This document shows, piece by piece, positions 24,471 to 39,300 of a stretch of DNA of 64,000 bases. How positions within the stretch are numbered: the stretch's first letter is position 1; each line of letters starts with the position of its first letter. Position numbers and translations under genes: made by a program. The stretch lies in contig NC_134311.1 of the NCBI RefSeq assembly GCF_949628215.1, positions 62,170,205 to 62,234,204 on the forward strand. The letters run 5' to 3'. Source of the DNA: Phalacrocorax aristotelis. Taxonomy: Eukaryota > Chordata > Aves > Suliformes > Phalacrocoracidae. The notes below the pieces were generated by a model, which was not told where the DNA came from, made no database searches, and worked only from the letters and a program-made list of their open reading frames with translations.

Positions 24471-27400
24471 AACATGGCAGGATTTAGCCTGTCACAGGAG
24501 ACTTGATCTTACAAGCTAGCCTCTGATCTCAGACAGTGAGACAAGAGCTGGCTTTGTTGATGTTCTTGTGATGTTTCTTTCAGCTGAGCACTGCACTGAA
24601 GGGAACCTGCTGAAAACTTCTGTCTTGTACATGCACTGCAATGTTAATTCTCCTGTTTCTTAAAAAGATGCATTTAGCTGCATGGGAACCATTTGTGCGG
24701 CTTTTTGAGGTGTGTTGCATAACGCTTATAGTTAACCGCTCATGTATTGGCTATCTCTGTTCCATATAGGCAACTTAGGCCTAATTCTTTCCCCATTGCT
24801 TTAACGTAAGGTTGAAGTTAAAGTTTAATATCATTAGAAGCAGTATTCCTATATAGACTAGAGGAGGAAATATCACATGGAACCAGGCTGTAGTAAGAGA
24901 AAAGGATGCAAAAGTTAGGCAATAAGGATATTAACTCTTGCTGATGAAAATGTGTCAGGCAAAATTTAGGAGAGATTTGAGGAGTGGGCCTACCTATTTC
25001 AAAGCATGTTCTGAAACACGCTTGGCAACAGAGCGTGACCAATTGCACAGAAACTTCTCTACTGAGTGAAGGTGCATATCAGGGGCCAGATATTCACCAG
25101 CAAACTCCTTCCACATGGCACTGAAGAAATATTAAAGGTCAGTGGAGCCATTGAAATCAGCATATGTAGGTGATATATGATGCCATCCACTGAGATGCAC
25201 ATATGGAAATACGGAACATGAAAATCAAATATGCAATTAACACTACTGTAATGTTTGTGAGAATAATTGGTGTTACAAAATATAGGAAAATATCTTCTGT
25301 GCAGTAACAACTCAATGACCCAAGGACTGGACTCTCAGTCAAGATCCTAGATCAAAGTAATGTGTCAAGATGGGCGTACTATTGATTGAGCCAAAAGCTG
25401 AAGCTTCATTTAAAGACTCATGCCTGCACAAGCTGTGTGGCACGAGTACAGATATCTGGCATGTCAATACAATGTGACAAGTACAACTGTGTCCTCTCAA
25501 ATATCTAAACACCCTGGAAGAGTTTACCCTCAAAAATGTGAATGTCCTCAAATCTGCAACAGTTATTTGTTCTCTGTCACTGGATGTCTGTTGGATATGA
25601 TTCACTAATATCCAGGTAGATATATTTATTTCCTCAACATATTTCCATTAAGAACCCATTTTGATATAATGGCTTCCAGAGCAGTGAATATTTATGGTAC
25701 TCTACATAAAGATGTACTGCTTGATGCTTACATGCACTCTTTGACAGACGTCATATTTTCTGTTCTGCCCATGCAGTGGGACAAATTTTTAAAGTAGGTC
25801 ATGGTCTTCCAAAGTCAGCCCTCAGACACAACTGGAAAGTGCTTCCAGAACACCTCACTCAACACCTAACCACTCTCACAGTGGAGCTGACGGCCACATT
25901 CCCAAACACTCCTGACAAACAACTTTTTGAGATGGAAATCTGGGAGCAGATGCTAATGTGCATTTCAGATCTAACCTAATATGAAAATAGGTTTAGTTGT
26001 GGTTTCTAAGCTCTTGTGAACATTTTTGACTGTATCAGTACACCTCAATGGGTATTTTCTGAACTACTTCGCTGATAACTAGGATTTAATACCTTTGTAT
26101 GCCTATATTTAGTATTTCAGGATTTTATTGAGAATGGTTTTTTAATTATTGGTGCTAAAACAAAAGAGACCAGTTCACCTGAAATGATCCACATGCATAA
26201 GAGTACTATAAGTAGGGTAATGAACCTGAGCATTGCTGATGAAGCGAAAACTTTCTGGCTTCCTATTTCAGCTTGATAGTCACCTAAAGCTGCAGCATGA
26301 GTATTGCTTCCTATCCATGTGACTCCATCTGTTTACTGACAATTATCCTTAGCTGTTCTTGCACTTCAAAGCTTCCCTTTTTCTGTATTTGGTTGCAGAA
26401 GGAGAATTTAGATCTGCATAATCTCTCTTGACTACTAATCTATACTCAGAAGAAGAAGTGCATTTTTAGACCTCTCTAAGTGCTTAGCAACGATTTTTGA
26501 AGGCTGAAAAGTAGATTGGTGGTGTAAAAGACTGCTCTGCCAGAAAGCTTGTATTCTTACAACACCTTGTATTGTATTCTTACAGGACCTTGGTCTGAAA
26601 ACATAACAAAAAAGTGAGTAACATTAAAATTGGAGACTTTTCCAGATTAATTGGAACAAAATTAGACATGGGTCAATTTAGAGCATCAAAGGCCTAAAGT
26701 GTATTTCGAGTCCTGAATTTATTTTTCGAACTCTTCTGTACAGTAAATATGCAGGAAAGAAGCACATTTCAAAACTGTGTGTTAAGGTCTGGGTCATATG
26801 CTTAAAACATTATTATTTCAGTGTTTTAAGTAATATATGGAAAACCTGGTAAATATTTTCTTTGCATATAGTCCCCATAATATGTAAAAGTTCATTTGAT
26901 TTCAGAGGGGAAGAACAAGCTGGTAATAACACAGTCTACATCAATGGATTTAAAATAATTTTTGCCATTGTTCTGGAAGGAATTCAAAGCCCCCTCTGAA
27001 GTATGTGCCCGAGCCTGGAGCTGCAGGCAAGGATCTGATGGTAGATGCGCACCGAGTCAGGAGGCAGCTTCTGGCTCCCTGCCTTCCCTTGCAAAGGGCC
27101 CAAGATGCTGCCACCGCTCCCTTGAGGTGCAAGCAGTCAGGACTGCTATGGCTGGTCACACTAGCCTACTGCATCCACACTGCACTGAGCCTTGTCCCAC
27201 CAAACCTCTGCTTCTGCATTTTGCATGGCCAGCATCTTCTGGGACAATCAAGCAGTGGTGAGGACTCACTGTTTAGCTGCAGTGCTGTTCACTGCCCCTG
27301 TGTTTACCCCTCAGCAAGTCAAGAGACACCTGGGAGGTGTTTGGGAATGGTCATATGGCAGTGGTGTCTCTCGGGTGGACTGTCTCTTTTACTAGATCTT

Positions 27401-30400
27401 GTCAAATGCTCCTGAGAAACTGTTCAAGCAGTGTTTTTCTGTCTTTTTTTCCCCATTAACTACAGGAACAGTTGCATAGTGCTTTGTAACATGAAGGTTT
27501 CTCTGCTGTCTTCTGTGAATGTCAAGTACAATTAGAATTCTGCAGGAGCAGTACAAAAGCCAATCCATTTGGGGTCCTCTTGAGCACTTGACCTCCTTTT
27601 ATCTAGGGGCAGTGACCTTCACAGATTAATGAAGTGTTTGTAGGCTGTCAATCTTCAGCATCTCTGGGTGCCAGCTTCCCTGAAGTCAGACCACTAGGAC
27701 CACCTTGTTCATGGCGTGCAGGCTTTTCTTGGGTAAGCATGGTCCAGCTGCAAGGCTGGTCACAGGGCTTGTAGACCACAGTCACTGGTGGGTTGTGCAG
27801 TCAGCCTGACCTTGGTGAAAGGCTACTATTGTTGGAGAATTTTTATTCAGTAGCATTTTGTTCCAACTTTGTACTGAAGCAAATGAGATGAACAGTCCAG
27901 AAAGAATAAAAAATCTATAACATTCAAGGCATTCAAGGCCACATTTCATTCACATCTGTATGAATTCTGACTTGGCTACATGAGGAAAGCCCATGTCATA
28001 CTCTGACAGCCTCAGTTATTCCAGTTATGCCCCATAAAATGCAAGAAATGCAGAAGCAAATCACTAACCCCAGTAAAAAGCAACGACCCCCCAAAAATCA
28101 TCAATCTCTGAGCCCAGTCACCCCTTGTACATCTGAAACCTCCCCAAAAGCCCAAACTAATAAATGGGCTGATTATACTATGCCCAAAGGTCAAGAATTT
28201 GGAGTTATTTCTGGTCACAGAGGAGGAGGAGTGAATTCCAAAACACAGGAGCCCTTGCAATGTGCAGCCTCCCAAAAATCCTCCTTTGGCTGAAGATGCA
28301 CCAGCCCAATCTCCCCCACTGTCTGGTTATTAGCAATTCTGGGACCTCCGTCTTCACAGGCTGGCAGCTAAAGTTCTCTGCAGGGTTGCTTTGCTTTTGC
28401 AGCAGGAGCTGGGTTGTGCTCAGAGCCAGCCTGTGTTTTGGGCTATGCTTGAGCCAGCTGAGCAATGGGGCTGATATGTCCCTTTTGCACTTTTTGTTGC
28501 ATGTAGCCAAGCGTTTTCTTCTCACTGTTTGAGTACCTTCAGGGTGAGGGAGGTTGGTTAAAGGAAGAGGTGAACAAGTTTGAACAAATCCAGGCATCTG
28601 ATATTCTCCACCTGGGAGTTATTAATGAATAATCATCATATTCCAGTAATATCAAAATCACAAATCAGTTGAATGAAACAGTAGAATATTAAGTGGGATT
28701 TTTTAAAGATTATTTTTATTTTTCTGAATTACCAGTCTGAATTCATCTTTAAGTGCTGTGTAAAGGGTAAAAGTACTACACTTAAAGAGAGTGGTATGTT
28801 CAAGGCCCAGTGGATCTGCTATTTTATTCTGAAAGGGTATACTGTACGTCTTAGGTCTACCCAAAAGCAATTCTAAAGGCTTGTCCAGTTTGTTCACCAC
28901 AGCCTAAACTTGCCCTCAGAAATCCTGGGAAGCTGCTTTAACTGAAGAGTTGAACATAGTGAGCTAAAGCACGGAATGGCTGCTTTTGAGATACATTCAA
29001 AGCACTTGGCAGCTTGAGGTGTCCATAGCAGGTGCTGGATTTGCTATAAGTGGACAATTTATAAACGGAGCTGACAACTGGGAAAACAGAGCAGTGGGAA
29101 TTTGGCATTCCTGAGCTGGTAGTGTCTTGCCCATCGGATGCTCCCTGGCATACAGTTAAGGAGAGCAACCCTGCTCAAAGTGGGCTAGCTGGCTTACGAG
29201 CAAAGCACTGCTACCCCAGGGTGTCTGGCAGTACTGCTAGGTATTTTCAACAGGCCAGTGCAAATCAGTTTTTTACTTTTGTCCTTCATTAATCAACAGT
29301 ATATATTGATTAATTCTTTCATTAACTGCTCTTTGCTGTCTGCGTTTTGTATAGAGAGAAATGCCCAAGTGGTTTTACTCAGGCTTGTTTTTAGAAATTA
29401 TTTAGGGTTTGCTATTTTCTGCATAAGCAGCTAAGCTCACTATATGTTTGAACCTTGGTTTTCAAGCTAATTAATTGTCTTCACTGAAGACACTCAAATT
29501 AGACTGAAGCCTTGAGTGATTTAAAAATATAGAGCACCCTCCAAAGAGGCAGGGCTTGGAGAGCTTATTACAGAAGATCTAGCTCTAAGGGAGATACCAG
29601 TGCTGCATGACGGCTAGCTGGAAGGCCAGCCCCAGCCCCTCATTCCATTAAACTTCACGCTTCATGATTTAGAAGATCCATGTTTTCATTCTGCTTTCTG
29701 AGCCCAAGCAGGTCCAGCAGGAACAAAAGCATCTCACCACTCTTTCCACAGGTTTTAATTTATTTTTGTCAATCTAAAACAAGCCAAGGAACAGAAGAGA
29801 AAAGGAAAAATACTCCTAACTCTTTTTTCCCCGCTCTTGCTTTGAGCAAGGAGCCAATTCCTCTGGAGAAGGAGCTCTAGGGTTTCAGCCCCTCAGACCC
29901 TTCCCTCAAAGCTTAGGTAGCACATGCTCTCACTTCTCATGGTGTGGTTGCAAACTTACAGTTTCATTATTTTGGTCAGGGGTACATCTGCTTCTGCTTT
30001 GCAAGCAGCTCTTCTCTATTCTGCTCTTTACTTCCACATACAGATATGAGGCTATTTTTGTTTTTCTTTTTTTCAGTCCTGCCCTATAATGCTGAAACAG
30101 AGGGGCTGCAGCATATACCTTTTTTGACTCTGACATGTTAATCTTAACACTCCTTTTAATATTTTTCCTTCCTTAGCCAGAAATAGGAGGCAAAACCTAT
30201 CTCTGATCCCTACTGACATCAGTATAGGAACTCACTTACTCATCAAGGCACCTTTTTAGGGCACTGGAGAGAGGTTTGAATCCTTGCTCCATCTGACTGA
30301 TACTGGGATTTGTTTAGAAGACATTTTCTACTGCTGCCATTTATTCACACTGTGTAAGTAATTAAATATTCATTGGACTAGAAAGATGAAGTTTTGCCCT

Positions 30401-32685
30401 GGGCACTAAATCACTCACAGCAGGAGGCTTTTCCCTCTCCAGGTGAAGTGAAGCTCTGAACATCATCCCACCTGCCATTCTGCAGCAGGGCTTGTACGTG
30501 TGCTCTCTCTGCCATTCTCCTTCTCCAGAAATTCATTCCAGGAGCCAAGAAGCATTGAAAGATGCAGCTGATGCTGCATCAGACCTGCTGCTATTTTTTA
30601 CTTCAGCAAAGGCACATTTTCAGTGAATAACAGTTTCAATACAAGACTGCTAAGCAGTTGTAGCTCTGCTAGCCAGGACACTGATGAGCTCTGACAGGCA
30701 CTGTTTCAAAAAGAGTGATGGCAGGTTTTAATGACGGAAATTTGGATGGCTAGTACTAGTAGGGTTACTCTGCTATTTATAACCCTACACCAGTAAAGCC
30801 TTTAAACATAGCAACAGCCCTATGATTGAGTTGGATCGTTTACTTGCTGACATTTCTGAACATCTCCAAGTACTTTGTTAGATCAAGGCTGTGGAGAGCA
30901 GACCACGAGCATTTCATCTGCAAGCTCACAGACGTGAACCCTGCAAGATACAGATATATTTGACCTCTTAATTACCCATGGATGTTACACTGTGGTGTAT
31001 AACAAGTTATAGTCTGAACACGCCTGCCTGCAGGGTAGCAGTGATGTTAAGCATATGCTTAATTTTAAACATTTGGATAATATTTGCTAACAGCAATTCT
31101 TCTTTCTGCTTTTTTGTGACTTTTTTTCAGATGGGTGCTAGTGATACCAGGGAATAATTTTAAAATGTGCCTAAATTCAGTCTCATTCTGTAAGGTTCTT
31201 TAGCATGGGCTAAACTTTAAATATATGCCTAACAGCTTTACCAGAGAGGATATTTCCCAGAATTGATCACATTCCACTAAAGAAAGAAAATGACAATGAT
31301 AAATTTTTCATTCAGCCCGTGTCGTAGAGATCAGTGAACTCCTGTTGACTTTTTGGTGGTCTCATGCTCTAAGTGTTTCAGTGTCCTTGGAATTTTAAGA
31401 ATGCCCCAAAACATGCTGTATCCACCCCAGGGAATTCTGCATCTTATATTAGCAGATAAATAAAAATTTCTTATAAAATTACAAGTTATTATTTGTTTAG
31501 AGAAAAGTGATCAGGACACACGATTTTGTCATTTTTTGTGTAAATGAAATGTATGTATTTGGTATGCTTTACATATATAGATAAATATATATATGGAGGA
31601 CTTTTTCAAGGAACTATTTCTCAATCTTGAAATAACTTTAAGTCAAATAAACCAGAGGAAAAATATAAATAGGAAACTGGCTAACAACTAAGATTTATTT
31701 ACAAATATATCTAGCTCAAAAACTGCAACACATAATCAGAACAGAAATTTACACTGATTTAAAAACAGCTTTAGAAAAGTAAAGTACATGACCAAAAAAA
31801 AAAAAAAAGAAGAAAATACAAAATAAAATGAAACAGGGAAGTTTGATAACAATTAATTTAAAGAGGAAGCCAGATGCTGTAGAAGACTAATAGGGGAAGG
31901 AGAAGAACACAGGAGAGAATCCAATGCAGGTAGCAGCAGATATTCAGGAACAAAAGTAACTCATAAAACTGTGGATTGAAAGAGAGGAGCTTTCAGTTAC
32001 AATGATGGAATGTCACAGCTGGTCAGTACATATTTTTCAAACAAGTTATTCATAACAATGAAGCAGTCTTCATTGCAAAGATGTTAAAGGATAATACAAA
32101 ACTGAACCTATTAGCAAGTCATTAGTAAATCAGTAAATCGAGATCACTTATATCTGAACATTAAAAAAAAGCTTGTGGATCAACACTACTTATTTTCAAT
32201 ATTTTCTGGAGACCTAGAGAAGTTCCAGAGAACTGTGAGGCAGATATTTTTGAGCTACAACTTAGGAGAAAAAACCTAAATAAGTCTAGGACTCATCCTG
32301 ATCTTGATCTTAGGAAAAATTAAAAAATAGAGAGATGGCAATATAATTTAAGCCAAGACACACAGAACTGTGGCAAATGAATCTTCCCAAGGTAGTCTTC
32401 TGGGATTTTTAAGATTGTACATTTATTTCTCTTAGTAGAAGTGTTGACATAAAATGACATTTGATTTGGTTCCATATGATATTTTTATTCAAGCGTCAAT
32501 AGCACATCAATGCATTACACAGATGAAATACTCTACTTAATATGCCACAAATGTAATTCCATGTGAGCATTTACCAGTTAAATGTACTTCTACTGCAGCC
32601 CATGCCATTTTGTAATTTGATCAGTGGCTTGAAAAAAAAGTTATACCATTGCAAAGAGAATTTGCAATCAACTTGAAGACAGAGA
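24471..32685. other. Unique stretch, no recognised gene
   Basis: Long region without recognised genes or repeat families. GC-richer parts at 26950-27420, 27550-27830 and 28020-28600 carry overlapping open frames on both strands (up to 136 codons plus at 27005-27415 and 130 minus at 28205-28597). Their protein sequences match no family I know. A strong acceptor at about 31130 (T-rich tract then TTTTTTTCAG) leads into a frame of only about 23 codons. A 15-A run lies at 31794-31808. A short tandem (ATTCAAGGC twice) lies near 27920. Confidence 0.4.
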
Positions 32686-32689
32686 AAAG

Positions 32690-33265
32690 GAAGAGGGGCA
32701 GGCTGCTGATACACAGTGCTCTGGAGGGCTCTGAGGGATTGGCAGTGGGCAAGCAATGTACATTTCAGAAAAGCCAGCTGTAAGATCATGCTCCTGGGCA
32801 CAAATGCAAAACAAGTTTACAGTGCAGGAAAGCAGACCCTGGGAAAAGGAGCTGGAAAGTGTGGTAGATAATCAGGTACAAGGCAAGAGGACCCACAGGT
32901 TCTGTAGTCAAGGCCAAAGGCAGTAGGGGTACAGCAAAATCTGCAACATCTCTGGTAAGTGAGGTCTCGCCGTTCTCTTCCAACACATGGTTCCCTCTCA
33001 GCCATGTGGAGGGGAAGACCCTGTCAGGCCACTTGTGTTGATTAGAGGAGGTTGTGGGAGGAGGTGCCAAGCTGTCATCTGTTGTCACCAGGCAGACTGT
33101 GACTCTGTCCCTATTTGCTACACATGCATCTCTTCTTGGAGTGTTTGGATAGCCGTACACCCAAAGTGATGCTGAATCAGTGAAGGTGGCTCAGAGAAGA
33201 GTGCTGAGAATGACTAAGGACCAGAGAGGATGCTATGCAGGGATAGAGCCAAGGTATCACTTCCA
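32690..33265 (+). repeat. Old CR1/L3-like LINE relic
   Basis: Order and wording fit a strongly decayed CR1/L3 RT 3' half. 'GGGATTGGCAGTGGGCAAGC' fits the 'aggctggaaaaatgggcaga' block. 'AGCTGTAAGATCATGCTCCT' then 'GGG' fits 'tgcaaagtcctgcacctgggg'. 'CCTGGGAAAAGGAGCTGG..GTAGATAATCAGG' fits the 'ggacctgggggtgctggtgga' block. 'GGTGGCTCAGAGAAGAGTGC' fits 'gagggtccagagaagggc'. No intact frame. Boundaries are approximate. Confidence 0.45.
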
Positions 33266-36148
33266 TCCAGGTCACTGAAGAGGTGATTGCATCTTCTGTC
33301 TGTCTTTCTCCACCCTCCTTTGGGATGCAGATCCTCTGCCCTAACTAATTGCTATTTCAGAATGTTTCCTTGTTTTTCTAGGGCTTTCTGCACTGCAAGC
33401 CTTGCTCCCACAGGCTGCTGCCAGGGTCTTCCAACGGACCCAGAGTCCGCTCCACCCCCATGCAACTCAGGCCCTTATTAAGCTTCTGCATTAACCATAG
33501 CACTCCTGCAGCATTTGGAGCTTCCCCCAGTGCTTTCCATGCACTGGAATGCTCTCTGAGCTTTCTGTGTTCTTTTTTTTAGCCTGTACCTTTTTTATTT
33601 TTGAAGAGTTCTAAATTATGTAGGAAAAAGATATTAATAAAATCTTACAAGTGAACCCATTTAGGAAAGAAGTAGCTGCATGTGATAGTAATGGTAAGTG
33701 ACTCTGCCATGAAGGAAGTCAAGCAAGCTTAAAATGAGCGTAGCTAGGTCACAAATTAAATTCAGTGAAGAAAATCTGTTGTCTTGTTTTCAAGTGGAGA
33801 TAATATCAACCACCAATTGCAATAAGAAACTATGAGAATCAAGGCAATGATATGTCTTATGTGATTTTGTTTAAGATTCCTAACAGCAGTAGCAAATTAC
33901 CACGTTGCTCCATGTTTGGAATTTGGATGAAATAAAAGATCAGTTCCTGCAGGTCAGAAAGTGTCCCAACTGGAGCAACAGAGCAATAACTATCCCACAA
34001 CAACATTGAAGGACGAGGCACAGAAAGGATAGTAAGATACCTAAGTGAGTTTCTGGTAGTACTATGTAGTTACATCAAACACCGGGTTTTTGCCAGTACA
34101 CTACATCTCTCAGCATTTTAATATGCATGTGTGAATTGCTCTGTCGGTATTCTGACTATCAGGACCAACTCTGATCCTAGCAGCTTAACTGATTCTGTAT
34201 CTATATTAACTCAGTCTGTAATCTCAGGTTTGAAAATGAAATAGCTTTGTATCTTCTAAGATCACAGTTTTTCAGCTGTTCACATTCTTTGCAGACCTGT
34301 TGATTTGTACAGGTAAACAAGGAGAACATATACTAGAGGCTGCAATTAGCCCACAGGCTGCTGGTTCCCAAACAGTTTGGAGAGTTAGCTCAGTGAGGAA
34401 CATCACTCAGCGTGAGTCCTCCTGGCTCATCAGGACTAAGGGTGAGACCAAGTGTGCAGGTAGGCAAGGGATGTTCAGTTCCAACATGCTCCTTCACCTT
34501 TCTAAGTGCATAAGAAATAAGATTAGAAGACCATACACTGTATGAGACCTCAAGGCAAGCACTGGGCAATGTCACACTTCAGGCCCCTGCTCCAGCAGCT
34601 GAGCATGTCATCAGCCAATTCTTTTTCCTTAATCTACCCACTGCAAGAGCATCCATCTCTTCAATATGCAGCCTTCCCCAGTGGAGCATCTAAGAAGGCG
34701 GCCACCCCTGCTCCAAGATGCTCCATGAGTGTATCTCATCTTAGGATATCTTTGTCTAAATATTCCTAGTGTGTTTATTGATGAGAACCACTGAATCCTC
34801 CTTTGCAGTTATGTGCATGCTAACTCCTCCTTCTATACCCTGTAGTTAGTCTGGCAATTCTCTCCTTGGCTTAGGAATATCTTGGACTAGATGATTCCAA
34901 AGTAATCTAGACAACATCCCTAAGGCCCTGTGTGAGCCTTTTCATTTTGCCTTTATAATCGTCCCACGGGCACACGACAATTTCCTCCCTAGTATCCATC
35001 ACATCTCCTTGTGTGGGAGGCAGAGGACTGGGCCAGCAACTGCCCAGGATCTTCTGTGCTCTCTCAGTGATAACACTGAGCCTGCACTTGCAGATGTTTG
35101 CTGAAGGGACCTCCCTGATTCAGTCAATGTGCAGAACTGGGGATACTCAAGCAGGGACTCATCTTCCTATTTCTGTAAGCCAGATTCCTGCTATTAGACT
35201 TCCTATGCCTGTTGCCATCTTCATTAAGCCCTGCACACAAGCGGCCAGTAGAAAGAGCATGCCTGATGTCTCATGTCGCTTCACTGACACACTAGCCTGT
35301 GGCTAGGAAGGCTCAGGTACTCTGTGCAGAAAGAAAGCCCAAATAACTCTAAATCAACAGCTAGAAGTCATAAGGTTTCTTGGATCAGCAGGTGGGACTT
35401 CTGAGCATGGCCAATCCCTGTTGTCCAGTGGCAGAAGGAGTGGATGGAACAGCTCAGAGCTTGTCTCAGTTAAAGAGTTCCCACACTGGGAAGAAAAGAG
35501 GGATCCATGTCTTGGAAAGACCCTGGGAGAAGCTGAGATGAAAGCTGAAGTAGAATCGATTAAATAATGGTGCTGTACCCCAGACTTTGCCAAAGTGCAT
35601 TTGTATAGCTGCCTGGCTGATGACAGTTAGATGTGAGGGCTGCTGTTTGTACAAGGCTCTTTGGAAATACTGATATATTTGTGAGCAGGCATTTCCTATC
35701 ACAGGTCTGAACAAGCCCAAGGAGTATACTCACCTAACAGTTTGAAACCACCATGCGTCATGTCAGGAGTAAAGTTGGCCATGGTTTCAGAGAGTAGGTG
35801 CCATGCCTGTCTCTTGTTTGGTACATATTGTCCCCCTGCTTCTCAAACCTCCAAGCACACCCTTTCTCTCTATGAGTTTGAAGAAGTGATGTGTTTACTG
35901 GCAGGGCTTTTACTGCATGCACTGAACTCTGCTTAAAATCTGACCCTGCACATGCAAATAAGACACAGCCATTGGGCTCTTGGCGATATGCCACCGAGGT
36001 CCTCCAGCTGTGCAGCTGATGCCCCAGCACACTAAACCGTGCTGCATCCTACTGGGCCACCAGGACTTAAAGGACAGGCTTTGTTTTAGGGTTTTGCCTT
36101 GTGAATAGTAATTCGTCCTGTGGTGACTTCCCAGCTGTTTTCCAACAG
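33266..36148. other. Unique stretch
   Basis: No recognised gene or repeat. Several frames of 60-100 codons on both strands (for example 35013-35306 plus, 35758-36030 minus) have no family resemblance. A 'GGACTAGATGATTCC' phrase near 34883 could be a last trace of a CR1 3' end, but its context does not continue the match. Confidence 0.4.
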
Positions 36149-36396
36149 GCCGGCATGTGACAACACGGTGTCTCCAGTCAGTCTGAGGCCTCCCAAACCT
36201 CCTGCCATGACAAGAGAATATTTATATCTCACATGTACAGCAGGCCAACATTTTCTAAGTTATCTTGGCTCTTTTTCCCACTCAAAAGTGCTCTGTATCT
36301 ACTGGGTCTTTACGGGGGGGAGGACAATAGGAACTGACACAGAGTCAGTCGGATGTCCTTTCACGTCCAGCATCCTGCCTCTGAGAGAGGCAAGGG
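36149..36396 (+). other. Candidate internal coding exon, 82 open codons
   Basis: An acceptor (CCCAGCTGTTTTCCAACAG) ends at 36148 and a strong donor (GGG then GTAAGT) starts at 36397. The 248 bases between are open in one frame, entering in phase 2 and leaving in phase 1. The peptide contains a YLYLTCTAG segment followed by a second Cys and a Trp about 22 and 25 residues later, loosely reminiscent of an immunoglobulin-type fold but not a convincing match. Its outgoing phase fits the candidate exon at 42287-42360. I do not recognise the protein. Confidence 0.12.
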
Positions 36397-39300
36397 GTAA
36401 GTACTGCAGAGGAAGGAGCAAGACACCTTGCAATTGAGAAATACGTCTACAAACTATCTATCTCGTGTATTCTTAGATGATAATTTGTAACATGAAGCTC
36501 CATTGTTTGCCTCTTTTCATATGTTTTTTGCTACATAAATAGGAAATGTTAAATTCTTGTTAGCTCTTGACTGCAATACTGCCTTCCAGCTGTGAGTTTC
36601 GCAGGATAACACTAAGGAAAAAGACAATTTCCCGTTTCTACATTTAAAATTGGTTGCCCTTCCATTTCTTAGGTATGACTTCCATTATTAGAAATGTCAA
36701 CAAACAGCTATTTATATACATTTCCAGTTCCTCACCTTTAAATTGTCTGTAATCTTTCAGACATGTCTCACATGCCTTAAACTCCACTTTTTTTTAATAT
36801 TTCTTTTGTTTTCTTTATGCTACCTCTGCTCTCTCTGACTAATATTTCTGATTAATTAGATATTAATTTAAATTCAGTTTCAGAGTACCTATTACTGTAT
36901 TATCTACAATGTCCCATGATTACACTATCTACCTTATAACAAAAATTAAAGGGAGTGTGAACCTATCTAAGATCAAGTACTCCCTCCTGCTGTCAATTTT
37001 TAAATGAGTTTGTTGGTCCCAAATATCCTCTATTGCAAAATAGGAGTTAATAAATAAAACATATTTTAATAGGTCCTTACTGTGCAGCTACAGAAGTATC
37101 ATTGCAGAAGGAGATCTTTCAGCAAAATTCTCCCAGTGTGTTCAGCAGCAAAAAATGTGCTATTTTTTTCATTCCTGAAATTCACCACTGAAACCAATCT
37201 TAACCAAAGCCTTAGTTCACTGAAGGAAGAATAAGAAACTTCTGTACAAACTCACAAGACAGTTTCTGTGGAGGCAGGAAACACCCTTCCTTCAAGTGAT
37301 TCTTTTAAAGCTTATTAAACAGTGAGCAGTACAATGGTACTTATTGTGAAGAAGCTAAAGCAAATGCTGGAGCACCTACTCCTTGGTCTTTCTAGCCAAT
37401 GTATTATGGACTGTTTTAAGGGGGGAGCTGTTACTGTGCCTAAACTACCTTTGTAGCATGGTCACAAATTACACAGTCCGAATTACATGTGTCATGTTCC
37501 TGTATTCCACTGGGAGTATACCAGTATACCTTTCACAAATGGTGTAAAAGGATGAAGAATAGGATTTTTTCAGTTTGTGTTTTTAATGCAACACGTGAGA
37601 AATGACGTGCTGAAAGATTGTAAGCGTTGCTCATGTTCTCAAAGTATTACAAAATTAAGCTGTATTTCAAGTTTGTTTAAAAAAACGAACGAGAGAAACG
37701 TTTTTTAAAACATTAGTGTTATGGGAATCTTTCCCATACCCTACTATTTGACTCAAATCTTAGCAATTAGTTTTGGTTATCAAATAATTGGCCAAGTTGC
37801 CTTCTCTGTGTTTTCAATAATGTTATTGGCACAGCAACGTGCACAAGAGCAGCCAAGGATAATAAGGTATGCTAAATACCTTGGTACTGAGCAGTCTTCA
37901 TAGTAGTAATGGGATTTCACAAGACAGATCCCTTTTTTATATAGGCTATTCCTGAGAAGGAGTTGGAGCTCACTATAACTCATTAGAGCTACATGTATTA
38001 TGAGTTTTGCCTTGACAAACATACTGATAAATGGAGAGGAATAGATGTAAGGCAGGTCAACCTGAAACTGAATTTTTAATTTTTCCTGAAAAAATAATTT
38101 CCACAAAATGCTTTCTTCTCACGCAAAATGTTTCTTTTTTTTTTTTCAAGATACTTATTTCTTCCTTGATCTTTCCCTCAGTGCTTAGGTCTATTTAAAA
38201 GGGCCTTTATCAAATAAAAATTGGAAAAACAAAGCTTCCATGATTTGAAAAAGCAGCGCTTGACTTTTTCAGAATGAACCAGGGGAGTTCAAAATCTTCA
38301 AAACACTTTAACTTTTTATATAATCACCTTCTGTTTTCTAAATTAAATTGGTGAATCCAGCCAAAATTTACGAATTATTTCTTCCTGCTACTACAACTTT
38401 CAGTGAATTTGCTGTTAACTGGAACAGTTTCACCCCTTTCATTCTCCAACATTTGAAGCAATTTTTGAAGTGTTTCATCCTTCACCCAGTTACATGCTTG
38501 TGTATTCTTTCCCTCCTAGCCTCCTAAGTTCCCAAAGTATTCCTTACATAGCCTGCAAAGTATTAATTTTCTTTTGAGAACATGGAAGCCTTAATCACTG
38601 TGGGTTGTGCAATAAAGACCTCCAGGAAAAGCCTTAGTTCACCAGAAGAACCTACAGCTCTTAGGCATCGCGGATAGATATCCTGCCTCTGTGAGGCTCC
38701 CAGAATGCTGGGGCAGCACTGCCTCCTCGAAACGCAGTGTGGAGAGCTGCACTCTCCGGAGCCGCCGGTACCTCAACTGACCTGCGTTCGCACTGATATA
38801 TGTGACCAAATTAGAGTGCGTGGATGTGGTGAGGACAAAGGGAAAAGAGGCTCAGCAGCACATGGTGCAGAGGACTTGGTGACTGGTAAACAGGGCTAAT
38901 CTGATTGTAACAGTGAAATGTCCCAAAGGAAAGAAGAAAAAAATATCACTCCCATTAACCCTCTTAAATACATTCCATTTTAACATATAATGTGACACAT
39001 CAATAAAGAGTAGAGCTGGCTGACAAAGCAGAGTCATTTTTAGACTAGCTCAAATTGTATGTCTGATGACTGTGTGCACCAAGGGCTGTCTCAGCAGAGT
39101 CTATATTGCTACCTATATATCTGGGTCTATTCATTTGAGGATATGTAAGCCCCCAGAAGTAAGGCACTCAGGATGCAAGCGAATGGAGACAGGCTATTCT
39201 GGAAATGCCAGACAACTCCATGGCCTAATTCACCTAAAATTTTGAGGCCCTCTTTTGTACTCTAGGGGTCTGTATAACAAAAGGGTGACTCGTGAATACT

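Noticed and set aside
31794..31808. 15-A run as the tail of a processed pseudogene
   Set aside because: The upstream sequence shows no recognisable spliced gene copy, and no matching flanking duplication was seen.
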